Virus record (IMG/VR): IMGVR_UViG_3300028025_004345
Span: 1 to 64,000 of that record
Source of the DNA: a virus
DNA: 64,000 bases
Direction: 5' to 3' (one strand)
The notes under the pieces were generated by a model. That model made no database searches. It was not told the origin of the DNA and was given only the letters and a program-made list of their open reading frames with translations. Shown in pieces: positions 9,193 to 18,185 of the stretch; the stretch's first letter is position 1; each line of letters starts with the position of its first letter. A program made the position numbers and the translations under genes.

Positions 9193-9783
9193 TTAAGACA
9201 GTCCGTCTTTGAGTGCCCCCCATGTTCCGTTGCCCTTTGTTTGAACAATTATCATTCCACCGTTTGCCTTTAACCCAGAAACTCCAACTACTCCAACATA
9301 TCTTGCTGGGCCTGAAGATGGACGAACTGAAACAAGGGCTCCGACATCATTTACATAAATTTTTGTTCCAGCAACACCTAGTTGGCTTGTGTTCATTTGT
9401 ATAATTCCAGATACAACTACAATTCCATTTCCATCAGTAGGAGATGTTACGAGACCAGAAGAAGGTAATGTATCTGACTGCATTAAACCTAATATTGGAA
9501 CATCTGGATTATGAGAAGGGCTTGATGGATTATATCTCAATACAGTAGGTACTGGTTTTCCTTCATAAGACACGCTTCCTGAAATAAAAACTGGAGTTCC
9601 TGCTAAAATAGGAATAGTGGAACTTGCATTTCTTACAAGTGATGTAACACCTGTCATTCCCAAAGGTGGAAGAATATCATTTAAAGCATCAACTAATGTT
9701 TTAATATCCCCGTGCACATTAACGGGATCTGAAGCAAGCGGGTACTTCATATTGGGATAATTAATTGATTTTCCTGTAGCCAT
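9193..9783 (-). CDS. Phage structural protein, DUF2190-like
   Basis: 196 aa, glycine/proline-rich beta protein (SSTIPILAGTPVFISGS, VVVSGIIQMNTSQLGVAGTKIYVNDVG). The pattern 'low-complexity start, then capsid/fibre-decoration-like beta barrel' is reminiscent of DUF2190-type proteins, but this is tentative. TATAAT (rc of 9791-9796) lies 7 nt from the ATG. First gene of the leftward tail operon, divergent from the lysis gene. Confidence 0.55.
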   Translation of the reverse strand: MATGKSINYPNMKYPLASDPVNVHGDIKTLVDALNDILPPLGMTGVTSLVRNASSTIPILAGTPVFISGSVSYEGKPVPTVLRYNPSSPSHNPDVPILGLMQSDTLPSSGLVTSPTDGNGIVVVSGIIQMNTSQLGVAGTKIYVNDVGALVSVRPSSGPARYVGVVGVSGLKANGGMIIVQTKGNGTWGALKDGLS

Positions 9784-9809
9784 AATCTTTATTATACCAC
9801 CCTCTAAAG

Positions 9810-9839
9810 TTGACTTTTGACAAAATTTTGTGTTATACT
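9810..9839 (+). promoter_or_regulatory. Sigma-70-type promoter for lytic gene
   Basis: TTGACT (9810-9815), 18-nt spacer, TATACT (9834-9839). It faces the transglycosylase gene and diverges from the tail operon. Confidence 0.75.
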
Positions 9840-9845
9840 AGGTAG

Positions 9846-9865
9846 TAACACCTACCAGGGTGTTA
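9846..9865 (+). promoter_or_regulatory. Inverted repeat in 5' leader
   Basis: TAACACC (9846-9852) and GGTGTTA (9859-9865) form a perfect 7-bp inverted repeat with a 6-nt loop just after the predicted transcription start and before the SD of the lytic gene. It could be an operator or an mRNA hairpin. Confidence 0.5.
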
Positions 9866-9886
9866 TTGTTTTCTAAGGAGGAAACT

Positions 9887-10450
9887 ATGATTAAATTTAT
9901 CGAAAGAAACAAAGAGATCATTAGCACACTCAGTGTTGTATTGTTAGTAGCGATATCTTCTAATGCTGCTAATGCTACCCCAGAACCAAATACGAAAAAC
10001 AACCTTAGCCTTGAACAGGCTCAGACATCGGAAACCGCCTCGAAAGAGGTTTTTTTGGTTTCTAAGGAAAAAAAACTAGAGAGTTTTGAAAACAAGGTTT
10101 CTCTGACTGATCTAGAACTAAAAGAACTGCTTTCGCTAGTAGGCTTCAAGGGGAAAGACCTTGTTGTGGCTTGGGCAGTTGCAAAGAAAGAGTCTAATGG
10201 GCGACCATTGGCCTTTAACGGCAACCATAAGACTGGCGACTCATCTTATGGTATGTTTCAAATTAATATGATCGACAACCTTGGTCCTGATCGTAGAACC
10301 AAGTTTGATCTTGAATCTAATGCTGAGTTGTTTAACCCCGTAAAGAATGCAGAGATTGCATACTATATGACAAACGGTGGTGACGACTGGTCTTCTTGGA
10401 AGGGCATCACCCCAAGAACCAAATACTGGATGGCTAAATTTCCTAAATAA
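9887..10450 (+). CDS. Secreted lytic transglycosylase/lysozyme-like protein
   Basis: 187 aa from the ATG at 9887, chosen because AAGGAGG sits 7 nt upstream; an in-frame GTG at 9860 lacks a site. Residues 1-30 form a signal peptide (Lys/Arg start, hydrophobic LSVVLLVAISS, ANA cleavage). The C-terminal ~95 residues (VAWAVAKKESNGRPLAFN, SSYGMFQINM) match the SLT/goose-lysozyme fold: catalytic Glu in the KKES helix and the conserved GMFQIN motif. Predicted to cut peptidoglycan glycan strands from outside the membrane, either in lysis or in envelope entry. Flanked by its own promoter and a strong terminator, so it is transcribed alone, against its neighbours. Confidence 0.8.
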   Translation: MIKFIERNKEIISTLSVVLLVAISSNAANATPEPNTKNNLSLEQAQTSETASKEVFLVSKEKKLESFENKVSLTDLELKELLSLVGFKGKDLVVAWAVAKKESNGRPLAFNGNHKTGDSSYGMFQINMIDNLGPDRRTKFDLESNAELFNPVKNAEIAYYMTNGGDDWSSWKGITPRTKYWMAKFPK

Positions 10451-10464
10451 TATATCAAATTAGG

Positions 10465-10490
10465 ACCCCTCTTAGGAGGGGTTCTTTTTT
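10465..10490. terminator. Rho-independent terminator, bidirectional
   Basis: ACCCCTC/GAGGGGT stem (10465-10471 with 10476-10482), 4-nt loop, then a T-rich run to 10490. It serves the lytic gene and overlaps the stop codon of the convergent epimerase gene. Confidence 0.85.
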
Positions 10491-11503
10491 GTTTCCTGAA
10501 GTATCCAGTTATAGGTTTTTTCAATTCCATCTTTAAGAGACATAGAATAATCCCAACCTAATCTTTCTCTAACTAGATCATTATTAGAGTTTCTACCTCT
10601 AACTCCTAAAGGTCCAGGAATGTGCATCTTGCTCAAAACCTTGCCCTCAATACTGCAAGCAATATCTACCAACTGGTTGATAGTAACCATTTCTTCAGAT
10701 CCAATATTAACAGGCCCAGTAAAATCTGATTTCATAAGTCTTCTTGTTGCTTCTATGCATTCATCTATATATAGGAATGAACGGGTTTGTTCTCCATCCC
10801 CCCAAATTTCTATAAAGCCATCTGACTGTATAACTTTTCGACACATTGCTGCAGGAGCCTTTTCTTTTCCACCATCCCAAGTTCCTTCTGGTCCATAGAT
10901 GTTGTGATATCTAGCAATCGCTACGGGAATTCTGTTGTTTTTATTAAAGGCTAAGAACATTCTTTCACTAAACAATTTTTCCCAGCCATACTCGCTGTCA
11001 GGATCGGCAGGGTATGCGTCAGACTCTTTTAATCCAGGATTATTGACATCCAACTGCTTATAGTCAGGATACATACAGGCAGAACTTGAATAAAATATTT
11101 TGGTTTTATTAATATCATATTTTGCGTTTAGTCTTGATTGTGCCCTAAGCAAGTTAAGGTTTATAAGTGCAGAGTTTTCCATAATCTGGGAATCGTGTTC
11201 TCCAGTAAATATATATCCAGCGCCACCCATATCTGCAGCAAATTGATAAATCTCATCAAAACTAGTAATTAACTTATATGGTATTTCGCTATAAAAGTTT
11301 CCTTGATATCCTTTAAACTGAATTGCCTTTTCAACATTTTCATAAACGGACAGATCTCTTTCAATGAACTCGTCTGCCTGTGTGTTAGAAAAATCAGGAT
11401 GCTTTAGATCAACACCTCTAACCCAGTATCCTTCTGACTTAAGTCTATTAACCATGTGGCTACCGATAAAGCCACCTGCTCCAAGGACTAATGCTGTTTT
11501 CAT
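10472..11503 (-). CDS. GDP-mannose 3,5-epimerase-like SDR enzyme
   Basis: 343 aa extended SDR sugar-nucleotide enzyme. Rossmann motif GAGGFIGSH (8-16); VRGVDLKHPDFSNTQADEF and RDL resemble GDP-mannose 3,5-epimerase closely. The catalytic set is SSSACMYP and YGWEKLFSE (Y-x3-K); later RYHNIYGPEGTWDGGKEKAP, WGDGEQTRSFLYIDE, PGPLGVRGRNSNN are also family hallmarks. It would convert GDP-mannose to GDP-galactose/gulose and feed glycan synthesis. Followed by SGNH and fucosyltransferase-like genes in one leftward block. Close alternatives are other NAD-dependent epimerase/dehydratases, but the motifs favour GME. Confidence 0.85.
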   Translation of the reverse strand: MKTALVLGAGGFIGSHMVNRLKSEGYWVRGVDLKHPDFSNTQADEFIERDLSVYENVEKAIQFKGYQGNFYSEIPYKLITSFDEIYQFAADMGGAGYIFTGEHDSQIMENSALINLNLLRAQSRLNAKYDINKTKIFYSSSACMYPDYKQLDVNNPGLKESDAYPADPDSEYGWEKLFSERMFLAFNKNNRIPVAIARYHNIYGPEGTWDGGKEKAPAAMCRKVIQSDGFIEIWGDGEQTRSFLYIDECIEATRRLMKSDFTGPVNIGSEEMVTINQLVDIACSIEGKVLSKMHIPGPLGVRGRNSNNDLVRERLGWDYSMSLKDGIEKTYNWILQETKKNPS

Positions 11504-11553
11504 ACTATCTCACAATTCTCTCACTTAAAGTATATATCCCTATTTTAAAATAT

Positions 11554-12492
11554 TTAGGATATTAGTTTTTCCCAAAACTCAGAAATATGCAACTGCTTAT
11601 GTAGCCCAGGGTGTGGCCAGTGCGCTCCAGGCCCCTTTAGTCTTCCATAGTCATATGCAATTTTGTGGTAGTCATAGCCATAGTCAAATATTTCTGGGTA
11701 CATGTCTTTCCATCCATGATGGCACCCTTGCCAATTTATCATCTCAAAATGCTTGGTAAGTTCAGGCACACTGTTTGCAACAAAACCAAGTTCAAAGTCT
11801 GCTGGAAACTCTTTCTTTGTTGTATCTGAAACATAATGCCTAAAGTTGTCTTTTAAGAATTGTTCTTGTTCATCTGTCATTCCGTGTGACCAAGAAGACC
11901 AGTACAGTTTAATTCCGCTTGCTTCACAGAATGCTTCTAGCATTTTAATATGATCTAGATTTTGATAATAAACCCACTCATATGGCAAAATCTCTTCATA
12001 GTTCCAAGGTGCTGATGCTTTTGTTTTTTTTGCACTATGATTAATAAACCACTCCTGCATTCTTTCCCCGTCTGGGCTAACAAAATAAAATCTTTCAAAG
12101 TTTGCAAAATGAGCAATAACAATCTCTGGCTTATATTGATATTGATGAATCATTCCTAAAAAACTAGAAACCAACTTGTTTGCAGATGCTCCAGAATAAG
12201 ATATATTTCCTATAGGAACCCCAATACGATTAGATAGAAGGTCAGTCCACCTAAGATGTTCTGGAAGTCCTTGGCCAAGCGTTATAGAGCAACCTAGGGC
12301 TACTATTGGTGGCTTTGTCGCAAACTCTATGGATCTTAGGTTATCGCTATTCCATTTATAATTGTATTCTGGTCTTGGTACTTCTGAATGCCCTGCCAAT
12401 ATTTCAGTAGTATGGGAATAATCCTTTTTTGGTTGTGTTTTATCAATACCCATATGAGGAATAACTCTAGGATTAAACATATCAAAAAGCAT
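11554..12492 (-). CDS. SGNH/GDSL-hydrolase-like protein
   Basis: 312 aa. The GCSITLGQGLPEHLRW segment near residue 68 is the GDS-type block I (Ser nucleophile in G-C-S), followed by ISYSGASANK (block II-like) and a C-terminal HPGLHKQLHI region that could supply the catalytic His. A sister protein is encoded at 43913-44941. Such phage SGNH proteins may remove or add acyl groups on glycans. Its ATG overlaps the stop of a 25-codon ORF (TAATG). Confidence 0.7.
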   Translation of the reverse strand: MLFDMFNPRVIPHMGIDKTQPKKDYSHTTEILAGHSEVPRPEYNYKWNSDNLRSIEFATKPPIVALGCSITLGQGLPEHLRWTDLLSNRIGVPIGNISYSGASANKLVSSFLGMIHQYQYKPEIVIAHFANFERFYFVSPDGERMQEWFINHSAKKTKASAPWNYEEILPYEWVYYQNLDHIKMLEAFCEASGIKLYWSSWSHGMTDEQEQFLKDNFRHYVSDTTKKEFPADFELGFVANSVPELTKHFEMINWQGCHHGWKDMYPEIFDYGYDYHKIAYDYGRLKGPGAHWPHPGLHKQLHISEFWEKLIS

Positions 12493-12569
12493 TAGTAAAT
12501 AAACTTACCCTTTTTTATTTTTTTATACTTACGCCACATTTTAAACTTATAAAAAATTCTTTTTAACAT
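12492..12569 (-). CDS. 25-aa strongly basic peptide
   Basis: A tiny ORF of 25 residues, 10 of them Lys or Arg (starts MLKRIFYKFKMWRKYKK). Its ATG lies inside the last codons of the upstream glycosyltransferase gene and its stop overlaps the ATG of the SGNH gene, so it is coupled on both sides. It may be a genuine micro-protein or simply a coupling device. Confidence 0.45.
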   Translation of the reverse strand: MLKRIFYKFKMWRKYKKIKKGKFIY

Positions 12570-13594
12570 TTTGATTCTGGCCATTCTCTCCACCACATTT
12601 TTCTGCCATTCTCTAAAGAAGATCCATTCCAAGAGTAGCGAGTTGCTGTTGTTTTTGGTGGATTATCAAAAAAGTCCCAAGTCTCAATTCCTTTTTGATT
12701 TCTATTCCTATGAATATAACCAGTATAAGTGCTTCCAGATGTTCCAACAAAGTTTGTAGCGTTATGCATCACCAAGTTGCATATTAGGCCAAAAACTACT
12801 TCATCTTGAAATGGCAAAGCCATAAATTCATCTCTAAAATTATGCACAATATACTCATCCAATAAGATAAACCTATGCTTGTTGTCTTGTACCATTTTGT
12901 GACCTGGCTCACAAGTTGACAAAACTATTGGAAGATTATTTTGTGCAAACTTGTCTAGCCATGACTCAAACATTTCTTGCTTTGTTTCGAACATCTTTAT
13001 ATGATCGGATAGCCTTAAATGCATTCCCTGAAATTCTCCAATAGAATGATATATTTTATTTGCTAAATCTACATACTCTTTTTTAAATTTAACCGAAGAT
13101 ATTGCCTTATTAAGACTTTCATTTCTTTTATAAAAGAATCTTGAATACCAACCTAGAGTTAATTTTAAATGAAGTGTCTTGTCTAATGGAAGCCTTTTTC
13201 TTCCTTCTGCAAAAAGAATTTCATCTCCAGAAACTTCTGGCTGATTACTATAATAAAAGTTATTTAGGATGTCATCAATAACTAATTCTTCTTGTTCAAA
13301 ATGATCTATTTTTTCATCAATAATAATTATGTTTTGATCAAAATCCATAAGGTCTAGCAGATGAGGGAATTGGTTATCATTTGTAAAATCTTTTCTTTGA
13401 TTATTATAAAACCTGCTTGGACTAAAAATTGGAATTGTATCAGTAAAATAAAGTTTTGGATCTGCTGTATATCTTCCATAGTGCATAATGACTGGAACAT
13501 TTAGTTCATGAGATAACCCTGCTGCCAACTCAAGACTCATTACTTGATTAATCAAGCCTGTTGGATTGTATAGTTGAAAGAATAGTTTGTTCAT
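12563..13594 (-). CDS. Fucosyltransferase-like glycosyltransferase
   Basis: 343 aa. The layout resembles GDP-fucose-type transferases (GT-B): an N-terminal NQVMSLELAAGLSHEL (nucleotide-sugar-binding-type 'GLxNQ' region), a central FQGMHLRLSDH (H-x-R) and a C-terminal NFVGTSGSTYTGYIHRNR, like the S/T-x-F-S motif of O-fucosyltransferase/NodZ families. With the epimerase two genes away it could use a GDP-sugar made locally. Acceptor unknown. Immediately follows the 2OG-oxygenase gene (1-nt gap). Confidence 0.6.
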   Translation of the reverse strand: MNKLFFQLYNPTGLINQVMSLELAAGLSHELNVPVIMHYGRYTADPKLYFTDTIPIFSPSRFYNNQRKDFTNDNQFPHLLDLMDFDQNIIIIDEKIDHFEQEELVIDDILNNFYYSNQPEVSGDEILFAEGRKRLPLDKTLHLKLTLGWYSRFFYKRNESLNKAISSVKFKKEYVDLANKIYHSIGEFQGMHLRLSDHIKMFETKQEMFESWLDKFAQNNLPIVLSTCEPGHKMVQDNKHRFILLDEYIVHNFRDEFMALPFQDEVVFGLICNLVMHNATNFVGTSGSTYTGYIHRNRNQKGIETWDFFDNPPKTTATRYSWNGSSLENGRKMWWREWPESKC

Positions 13595-14185
13595 CTACAT
13601 ACTTTCTTTAATTATTTCTTTACCTTCAACTGGTTTACGAATATCCGTATATAGATATTGTGGACCATGCTTAAAGAACCAGTGATCTGGCTCTGTATAG
13701 AAAAAGAATGCGTTGGCAACTAAATTTGTTGTTGGGTTTGGAAATTCTTCCCTCCAATGTAACTGATCATTACCATATGAAATAACTGCATCATTTTCTT
13801 CTGCCTGGAATTTTTCACCTTCTACGTAAAAATCCCATGGAGTTTTATGAAAAATTGTATAGTTAATGTGATATGTACAAGCGTTGTCGTCTACATGTTT
13901 CCACAGTTTTGCCTCTGCGCCTTCATAAATACTTAATAAGCACCAAGATGGTACAAGTGTTTCTGATTCAAATTCTTCTCTTGCTAATGGTAAAAGCATG
14001 TCATGAAATCTTCTAAGTGGCTCAATTGCAGGACCATGAGTATTGTCCCAAATTGTCCACTGATGTCTTCCAAAACCTTTGTCGTAAGTACTTTTATCTG
14101 TTGACCAAAGATTCATTGCAAGGTTTTGCAAAGCCAAATGCTCTTCTGGTGGAAGAACTGTTTTTAATAGGTATGCTGGCTTCAT
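13595..14185 (-). CDS. 2OG-Fe(II) oxygenase-like protein
   Basis: 196 aa. A double-stranded beta-helix pattern with an H-x-D iron motif (WKHVDDN, about residue 117), a distal His (QLHWREEF) about 50 residues later and aromatic beta strands. This matches prolyl-4-hydroxylase-like 2-oxoglutarate oxygenases, though the 2OG-binding Arg is not obvious. Predicted to hydroxylate a small molecule, a sugar or a protein side chain. In the glycan cassette between a zinc-ribbon gene and the fucosyltransferase-like gene. Confidence 0.6.
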   Translation of the reverse strand: MKPAYLLKTVLPPEEHLALQNLAMNLWSTDKSTYDKGFGRHQWTIWDNTHGPAIEPLRRFHDMLLPLAREEFESETLVPSWCLLSIYEGAEAKLWKHVDDNACTYHINYTIFHKTPWDFYVEGEKFQAEENDAVISYGNDQLHWREEFPNPTTNLVANAFFFYTEPDHWFFKHGPQYLYTDIRKPVEGKEIIKESM

Positions 14186-14186
14186 T

Positions 14187-14447
14187 TTACCACTTTCCTA
14201 GTGGACAAACCGCTTTTTCTAATTTTGTTTTTACTTTCATAAGACAGCCACACTTTTTGCATTGACTAGTTAATTTAATGAGTTCTGGACATGCTTTACA
14301 AATAGAAAATCTTTCTTTTGCTACTTCTTCGTCTGCCCATTCAGTATTTGGATTTACAACATCCCAAGGTCTTGTATCTCCAAGCATTTGCTTATATTTT
14401 TGCAAAGGACTAAGAGGTTTTGATGGATCTATATTTTCTTCACTCAT
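14187..14447 (-). CDS. Small zinc-ribbon protein
   Basis: 86 aa. C-terminal cysteine pattern ICKACPEL ... CKKCGCLMKVKTK ... CPLGKW is a four-plus-cysteine metal site seen in many phage proteins placed next to glycan or fibre genes. One nt from the 2OG-oxygenase start. Function unknown. Confidence 0.65.
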   Translation of the reverse strand: MSEENIDPSKPLSPLQKYKQMLGDTRPWDVVNPNTEWADEEVAKERFSICKACPELIKLTSQCKKCGCLMKVKTKLEKAVCPLGKW

Positions 14448-14508
14448 CTGTAGGTTCCGTTCTGTATTCGTTTAGTAAAGTATCATTTTTACAAATATTT
14501 GCCTTCAT
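14440..14508 (-). CDS. 22-aa ORF upstream of zinc-ribbon gene
   Basis: ATG at 14508, stop TGA overlapping the next ATG (ATGAGTGA arrangement). A TACAAT box ends 7 nt upstream. Could be a short coupled leader peptide. Weak evidence. Confidence 0.3.
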   Translation of the reverse strand: MKANICKNDTLLNEYRTEPTDE

Positions 14509-14543
14509 AACATTAATTGTACCATATTAGTACCGTCAGTTTT

Positions 14544-14936
14544 CTATGCTTCTACTATTTTAAATGTTATTTCTGGGTCGCTACTGAGAGCAGCGATTCG
14601 TAGATCATTATTGGATACTCCAACGCACAATCCTACTCCGCCATAATAAACATTATCAACTAAAAAGGCAATAGTCTCACATCCATTTTCGCATGGCGAT
14701 GAGCAAGCAGGCCTATGTTCTTCTCCAGTTGGAGGTGTAAAAGATAAGCCATTCCATACGCTCATTTTTGCTGGAAAATAATTTAATTCTGTTATATTTA
14801 AAATAGTAGGGTTGTTAGACAGGGCATAATTTTTATCTATCATTCTAGAATCTAACGGTTCCATATCAGAATCTAACTCAATAGAAAAAAAGAATATCTC
14901 ATCTCCATCGGAATTTGCAAAAAAGTCTTTTCTCAT
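14544..14936 (-). CDS. Hypothetical protein
   Basis: 130 aa, acidic N-terminal half, with a PACSSPCENGCETIAF cysteine cluster in the middle. No family recognised. TATAAT 7 nt upstream of the ATG suggests leaderless expression. Sits between fibre and glycan genes. Confidence 0.6.
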   Translation of the reverse strand: MRKDFFANSDGDEIFFFSIELDSDMEPLDSRMIDKNYALSNNPTILNITELNYFPAKMSVWNGLSFTPPTGEEHRPACSSPCENGCETIAFLVDNVYYGGVGLCVGVSNNDLRIAALSSDPEITFKIVEA

Positions 14937-14957
14937 ATTAATTATTATACCTTATCA

Positions 14958-17567
14958 CTAGTCATTACATCCAATCACATTTCCACAATTATCTGTAATT
15001 AAACAGTATCCGTCATTACATTGAGCGTCTGGGTATCCTACACAGTAGTTCAGGCCAGTGCAAGATGCTGTAGGTGCAACAGCAGGTACGGCTGCAGCGG
15101 GAGTAGGGGCAACTGGTGTAGGATTACCGCAGCCTGGACATGAGTTTAGGTAGTAGTTAGGACATCCCAATTGTGTTCTACACAATGTTCTGGTTCCGCA
15201 TCCATCAGAACAGTCTTGTACTTCTGTTCCTGCAAGTCCGCTATATCCAGTACACGCTGTACAGTCTAGTGCTGCAGTAGGAGCAGGGCTAGGTGCGACA
15301 GGTGCAACTGGTGTTGGTGCAGGTGCGACAGGTGCAACTGGTGTTGGTGCAGGTGCGACTGGAGCAGCGGGTGCTGTACAAGAAGCACCTGATGAACCAT
15401 TTTCTACACAGGCTCCAATGTTGTTATAGTTACATTGTCCTGCTGCTGGGTTTGGAGCATCTTCTGCTGTACATTGATTCCAACCAGACTTTAGTGCAGG
15501 ATAGTTAGGAGAAGATGGAACTGGTGCTGGGTTTGGTGTTGGTGCTACTGGAGCAACTGGTGCTGGGGTAGGTGCAACACATCCTGGTAGAGAAACTGGT
15601 CCTGAAGAAGAACAGTTTATAGATGCTCCTGGATCAATACTTAATACAAAGGCTCTATATGTTGTACAATCAGAGTAAAGCATGTTTGGAACTGTGCTTG
15701 AGTCATTGCTTGTACCGCCATCACTAAAGCATACTGCGTGATAAATTGTAGAAGTCTGTACTGCTGGAACTGGTGTAGGCGCAACTGGTACTGGAACTGG
15801 CGCTACAGGAGCAACTGGAGCAGCAACTGGTGTTGGTGTTGGATTAGTTCCACATGATGGGGCTCCAGGCGATGAAACAGTAGAGCACTGAATATTTGTT
15901 GATCCTGTGTAACTTAAGAGATCGTAGTATGCTGCACATGCAGTATTAATATTTGTAGAAACAAAGTTGTCTGCATTAATTGGATATGATTCAACTACTG
16001 GACCACCTTGAGGATTACAATATGATAAATAAACTGTTCCTGGTGCGACAACTACCGCAGGAGTTGGTGCTGGTGTTGGTGCTGGTACAGGAGCAACTGG
16101 TGTAGCAGAAACACAACCTGAATTACTACAACTTGGAAGAGTTGCCCCAGAAGCATCTGTTCCAGAATTTGTACAAAGATTTGTTGAGTATGTTCCTATT
16201 TCATTATCAAGGAAATCATACACTATGTAGTTACATTTTCCGTCATAATATGTGAAAACATAGTAGTTAGGTTGAGCAGTTGGAGTAACAGGAGCAACTA
16301 CAGGAACAGGAGCAACTGGACTTGTTGGAGTTGCTGCAGGTGTTGGAGCCACTGCATTTGCGGTAAAGGTTATAGATCCTTGAGCACTTGTATATCCAGA
16401 ACGAGATGCAGTTATATAAACTGTGTAAGATTGACCACTAGTTAATCCAGTAATATTAAATTCTTCTGAGTACTCAGGGTTTTGTGTTCCAAGATTTGAT
16501 GTGTATGTATTATCATAACTATGATTTGTTACTGTAACATTTGCATAAACTGCTCCATTAAATCCGTCTGGGCCCATAGTTACAGAAAGTGACGGGGTTG
16601 CAAGAGTAGGTGTTTGAGCAACTGGAGTTGTAGGTTGAACAACTGGAGAAACTATTGGTGTTGGTGCAGTTGGCTGAACAACAGGGGCAACTGGAGAAAC
16701 TATTGGTGTTGGTGCAACAGGAACTACTGCAGGTGTTGGGACTGGAACAGGTGCAACTGGGGTTGGTACTGGAGTTGGAACTACTACGTTAAGTAAGTTT
16801 CCAAAAAAAAACCATGTATTGGTGTCTATTTTAACCAGAGTACCTTTTGAATATTGTCCATCTAGAGATTTTATTCCAGCCTTGCTATTAATTGAAACAG
16901 CGCCACTGCCTTCAGATACAGTTACTGAACCAGTGCCTGTTTGAATTATATCAATTGAATATCCAACTGGAATTTCTACTAAAGCGTTTGCTGGAAGAGT
17001 TACAACTATTGGGTTAGAGGAATACAAAATAGCAGTCTTTCCAACATCATCGGGTGATAAGATAAAGTTTTCTGTTTTTGTTATAACTGTTCCAACATTT
17101 GCAAGTTGTGGAACAACATCAAATCTTGCGTCAACAGAGTTCCAATCAATAGCATCTCCTGCAAGAGCAGGATATCCTCCAGTAGCACCGCTTATTGCAG
17201 TTGTAACTGCAGTTGCTACAAATTGCTGTGTTGCAAGGTTTGCTGTATTTGCTATTCCGTGAACATTTGTTGTTGCTGCATTGTGTGTTGTAATTGCAGT
17301 ATTTCTATTTGTTGTTTCTACAGCAATTGCAGCATTTCTATTTGTTACTTCTGCTGCATCAGCATTTTTAAGAGTTTGTAGATGTGCTGCAACAGATGGG
17401 TTTGCAAGCAAGGTTGCTTCATTTGTGTTGGCACCATCATAGGTATATGATCCGTAGTGATAAAGTCTTAGCGCTGCCTGAATATCGGCTGCATCTGAAA
17501 GACCAGGTATTTTTGCAGGGAACAGGCCAGTACCATTGATAGTACCATCAATATTCTCTGCTGCCAT
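14958..17567 (-). CDS. Giant Pro-rich/Cys-rich fibre protein
   Basis: 869 aa. N-terminal third is fibre shaft (HNAATTNVHGIANTANLA, also in 2112-3923) ending in a beta domain shared with that protein (IPVGYSIDIIQTGTG). From about residue 265 there are long PTPVAP/APVPVPTP linkers separating an FN3-like domain (about 325-415) and several compact Cys-rich modules (for example CTACTGYSGLAGTEVQDC, GLNYCVGYPDAQCNDGYC). Linkers are extremely rich in Pro, Val, Ala and Thr, which makes them obvious substrates for prolyl hydroxylation and O-glycosylation. Preceded by a GGGTGATC SD-like site. Probably a virion appendage. Confidence 0.75.
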   Translation of the reverse strand: MAAENIDGTINGTGLFPAKIPGLSDAADIQAALRLYHYGSYTYDGANTNEATLLANPSVAAHLQTLKNADAAEVTNRNAAIAVETTNRNTAITTHNAATTNVHGIANTANLATQQFVATAVTTAISGATGGYPALAGDAIDWNSVDARFDVVPQLANVGTVITKTENFILSPDDVGKTAILYSSNPIVVTLPANALVEIPVGYSIDIIQTGTGSVTVSEGSGAVSINSKAGIKSLDGQYSKGTLVKIDTNTWFFFGNLLNVVVPTPVPTPVAPVPVPTPAVVPVAPTPIVSPVAPVVQPTAPTPIVSPVVQPTTPVAQTPTLATPSLSVTMGPDGFNGAVYANVTVTNHSYDNTYTSNLGTQNPEYSEEFNITGLTSGQSYTVYITASRSGYTSAQGSITFTANAVAPTPAATPTSPVAPVPVVAPVTPTAQPNYYVFTYYDGKCNYIVYDFLDNEIGTYSTNLCTNSGTDASGATLPSCSNSGCVSATPVAPVPAPTPAPTPAVVVAPGTVYLSYCNPQGGPVVESYPINADNFVSTNINTACAAYYDLLSYTGSTNIQCSTVSSPGAPSCGTNPTPTPVAAPVAPVAPVPVPVAPTPVPAVQTSTIYHAVCFSDGGTSNDSSTVPNMLYSDCTTYRAFVLSIDPGASINCSSSGPVSLPGCVAPTPAPVAPVAPTPNPAPVPSSPNYPALKSGWNQCTAEDAPNPAAGQCNYNNIGACVENGSSGASCTAPAAPVAPAPTPVAPVAPAPTPVAPVAPSPAPTAALDCTACTGYSGLAGTEVQDCSDGCGTRTLCRTQLGCPNYYLNSCPGCGNPTPVAPTPAAAVPAVAPTASCTGLNYCVGYPDAQCNDGYCLITDNCGNVIGCND

Positions 17568-17586
17568 TATAGATCACCCTTTTTCA

Positions 17587-18183
17587 TTATACCACCGTAA
17601 TAAAAAGATGAACATACTTTGGGCCAGCCATAGGCACCCATTCCCCATCTAGATATTCTATTCCTTCTATTTCAAGTGGCAAAGCGATAAATCCTTGAGT
17701 AGTGTTTAGTTCTTTTATAATTAGGTTTGTTGCTAGAGGTCCAGCACTTTCTGGTGAAGATATAGAGTACTGTACGCTAAATCTTGAAGAAGTGACTGTT
17801 CCTTCTGATAGATCATAAATGTCTGCAAGGTTTATGGGTGCAATAGTTATTTTGCCACCTACTGGTGTTAAGGGCCCTTTGGTTTCTGAATAAAAGTTTG
17901 ACTTTAAACTAACTAGAGGAATCCATTGTGTTTCAGTAGGACCTGAGACTCTTTGAAATACTGTTTTGTATGTTGGAGAAGATGGGCTATAGTCTATTGC
18001 AATATCTAATGCCTGGATGTCTTGAGAAATTGAATCATTAACAAACTTTTGCCTTGGATCTCCCTGGACTCCAATAATGATACTTCCACGATCACCAGTT
18101 GGTCCAAAATCTAAATCAAGGCTAATTGTTTCTGGTCCACCAAAAACTGTTAGGTCATCATTAGATAAAAGTATATCTGCCAC
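17587..18183 (-). CDS. Hypothetical tail-associated protein
   Basis: 198 aa beta-rich protein with SLDLDFGPTGDRGSIIIGVQG near the start, a motif often found with phage minor tail proteins. Two nt from the next upstream gene, so in the same operon. No catalytic motif seen. Virion role inferred. Confidence 0.6.
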   Translation of the reverse strand: MADILLSNDDLTVFGGPETISLDLDFGPTGDRGSIIIGVQGDPRQKFVNDSISQDIQALDIAIDYSPSSPTYKTVFQRVSGPTETQWIPLVSLKSNFYSETKGPLTPVGGKITIAPINLADIYDLSEGTVTSSRFSVQYSISSPESAGPLATNLIIKELNTTQGFIALPLEIEGIEYLDGEWVPMAGPKYVHLFITVV

Positions 18184-18185
18184 GA

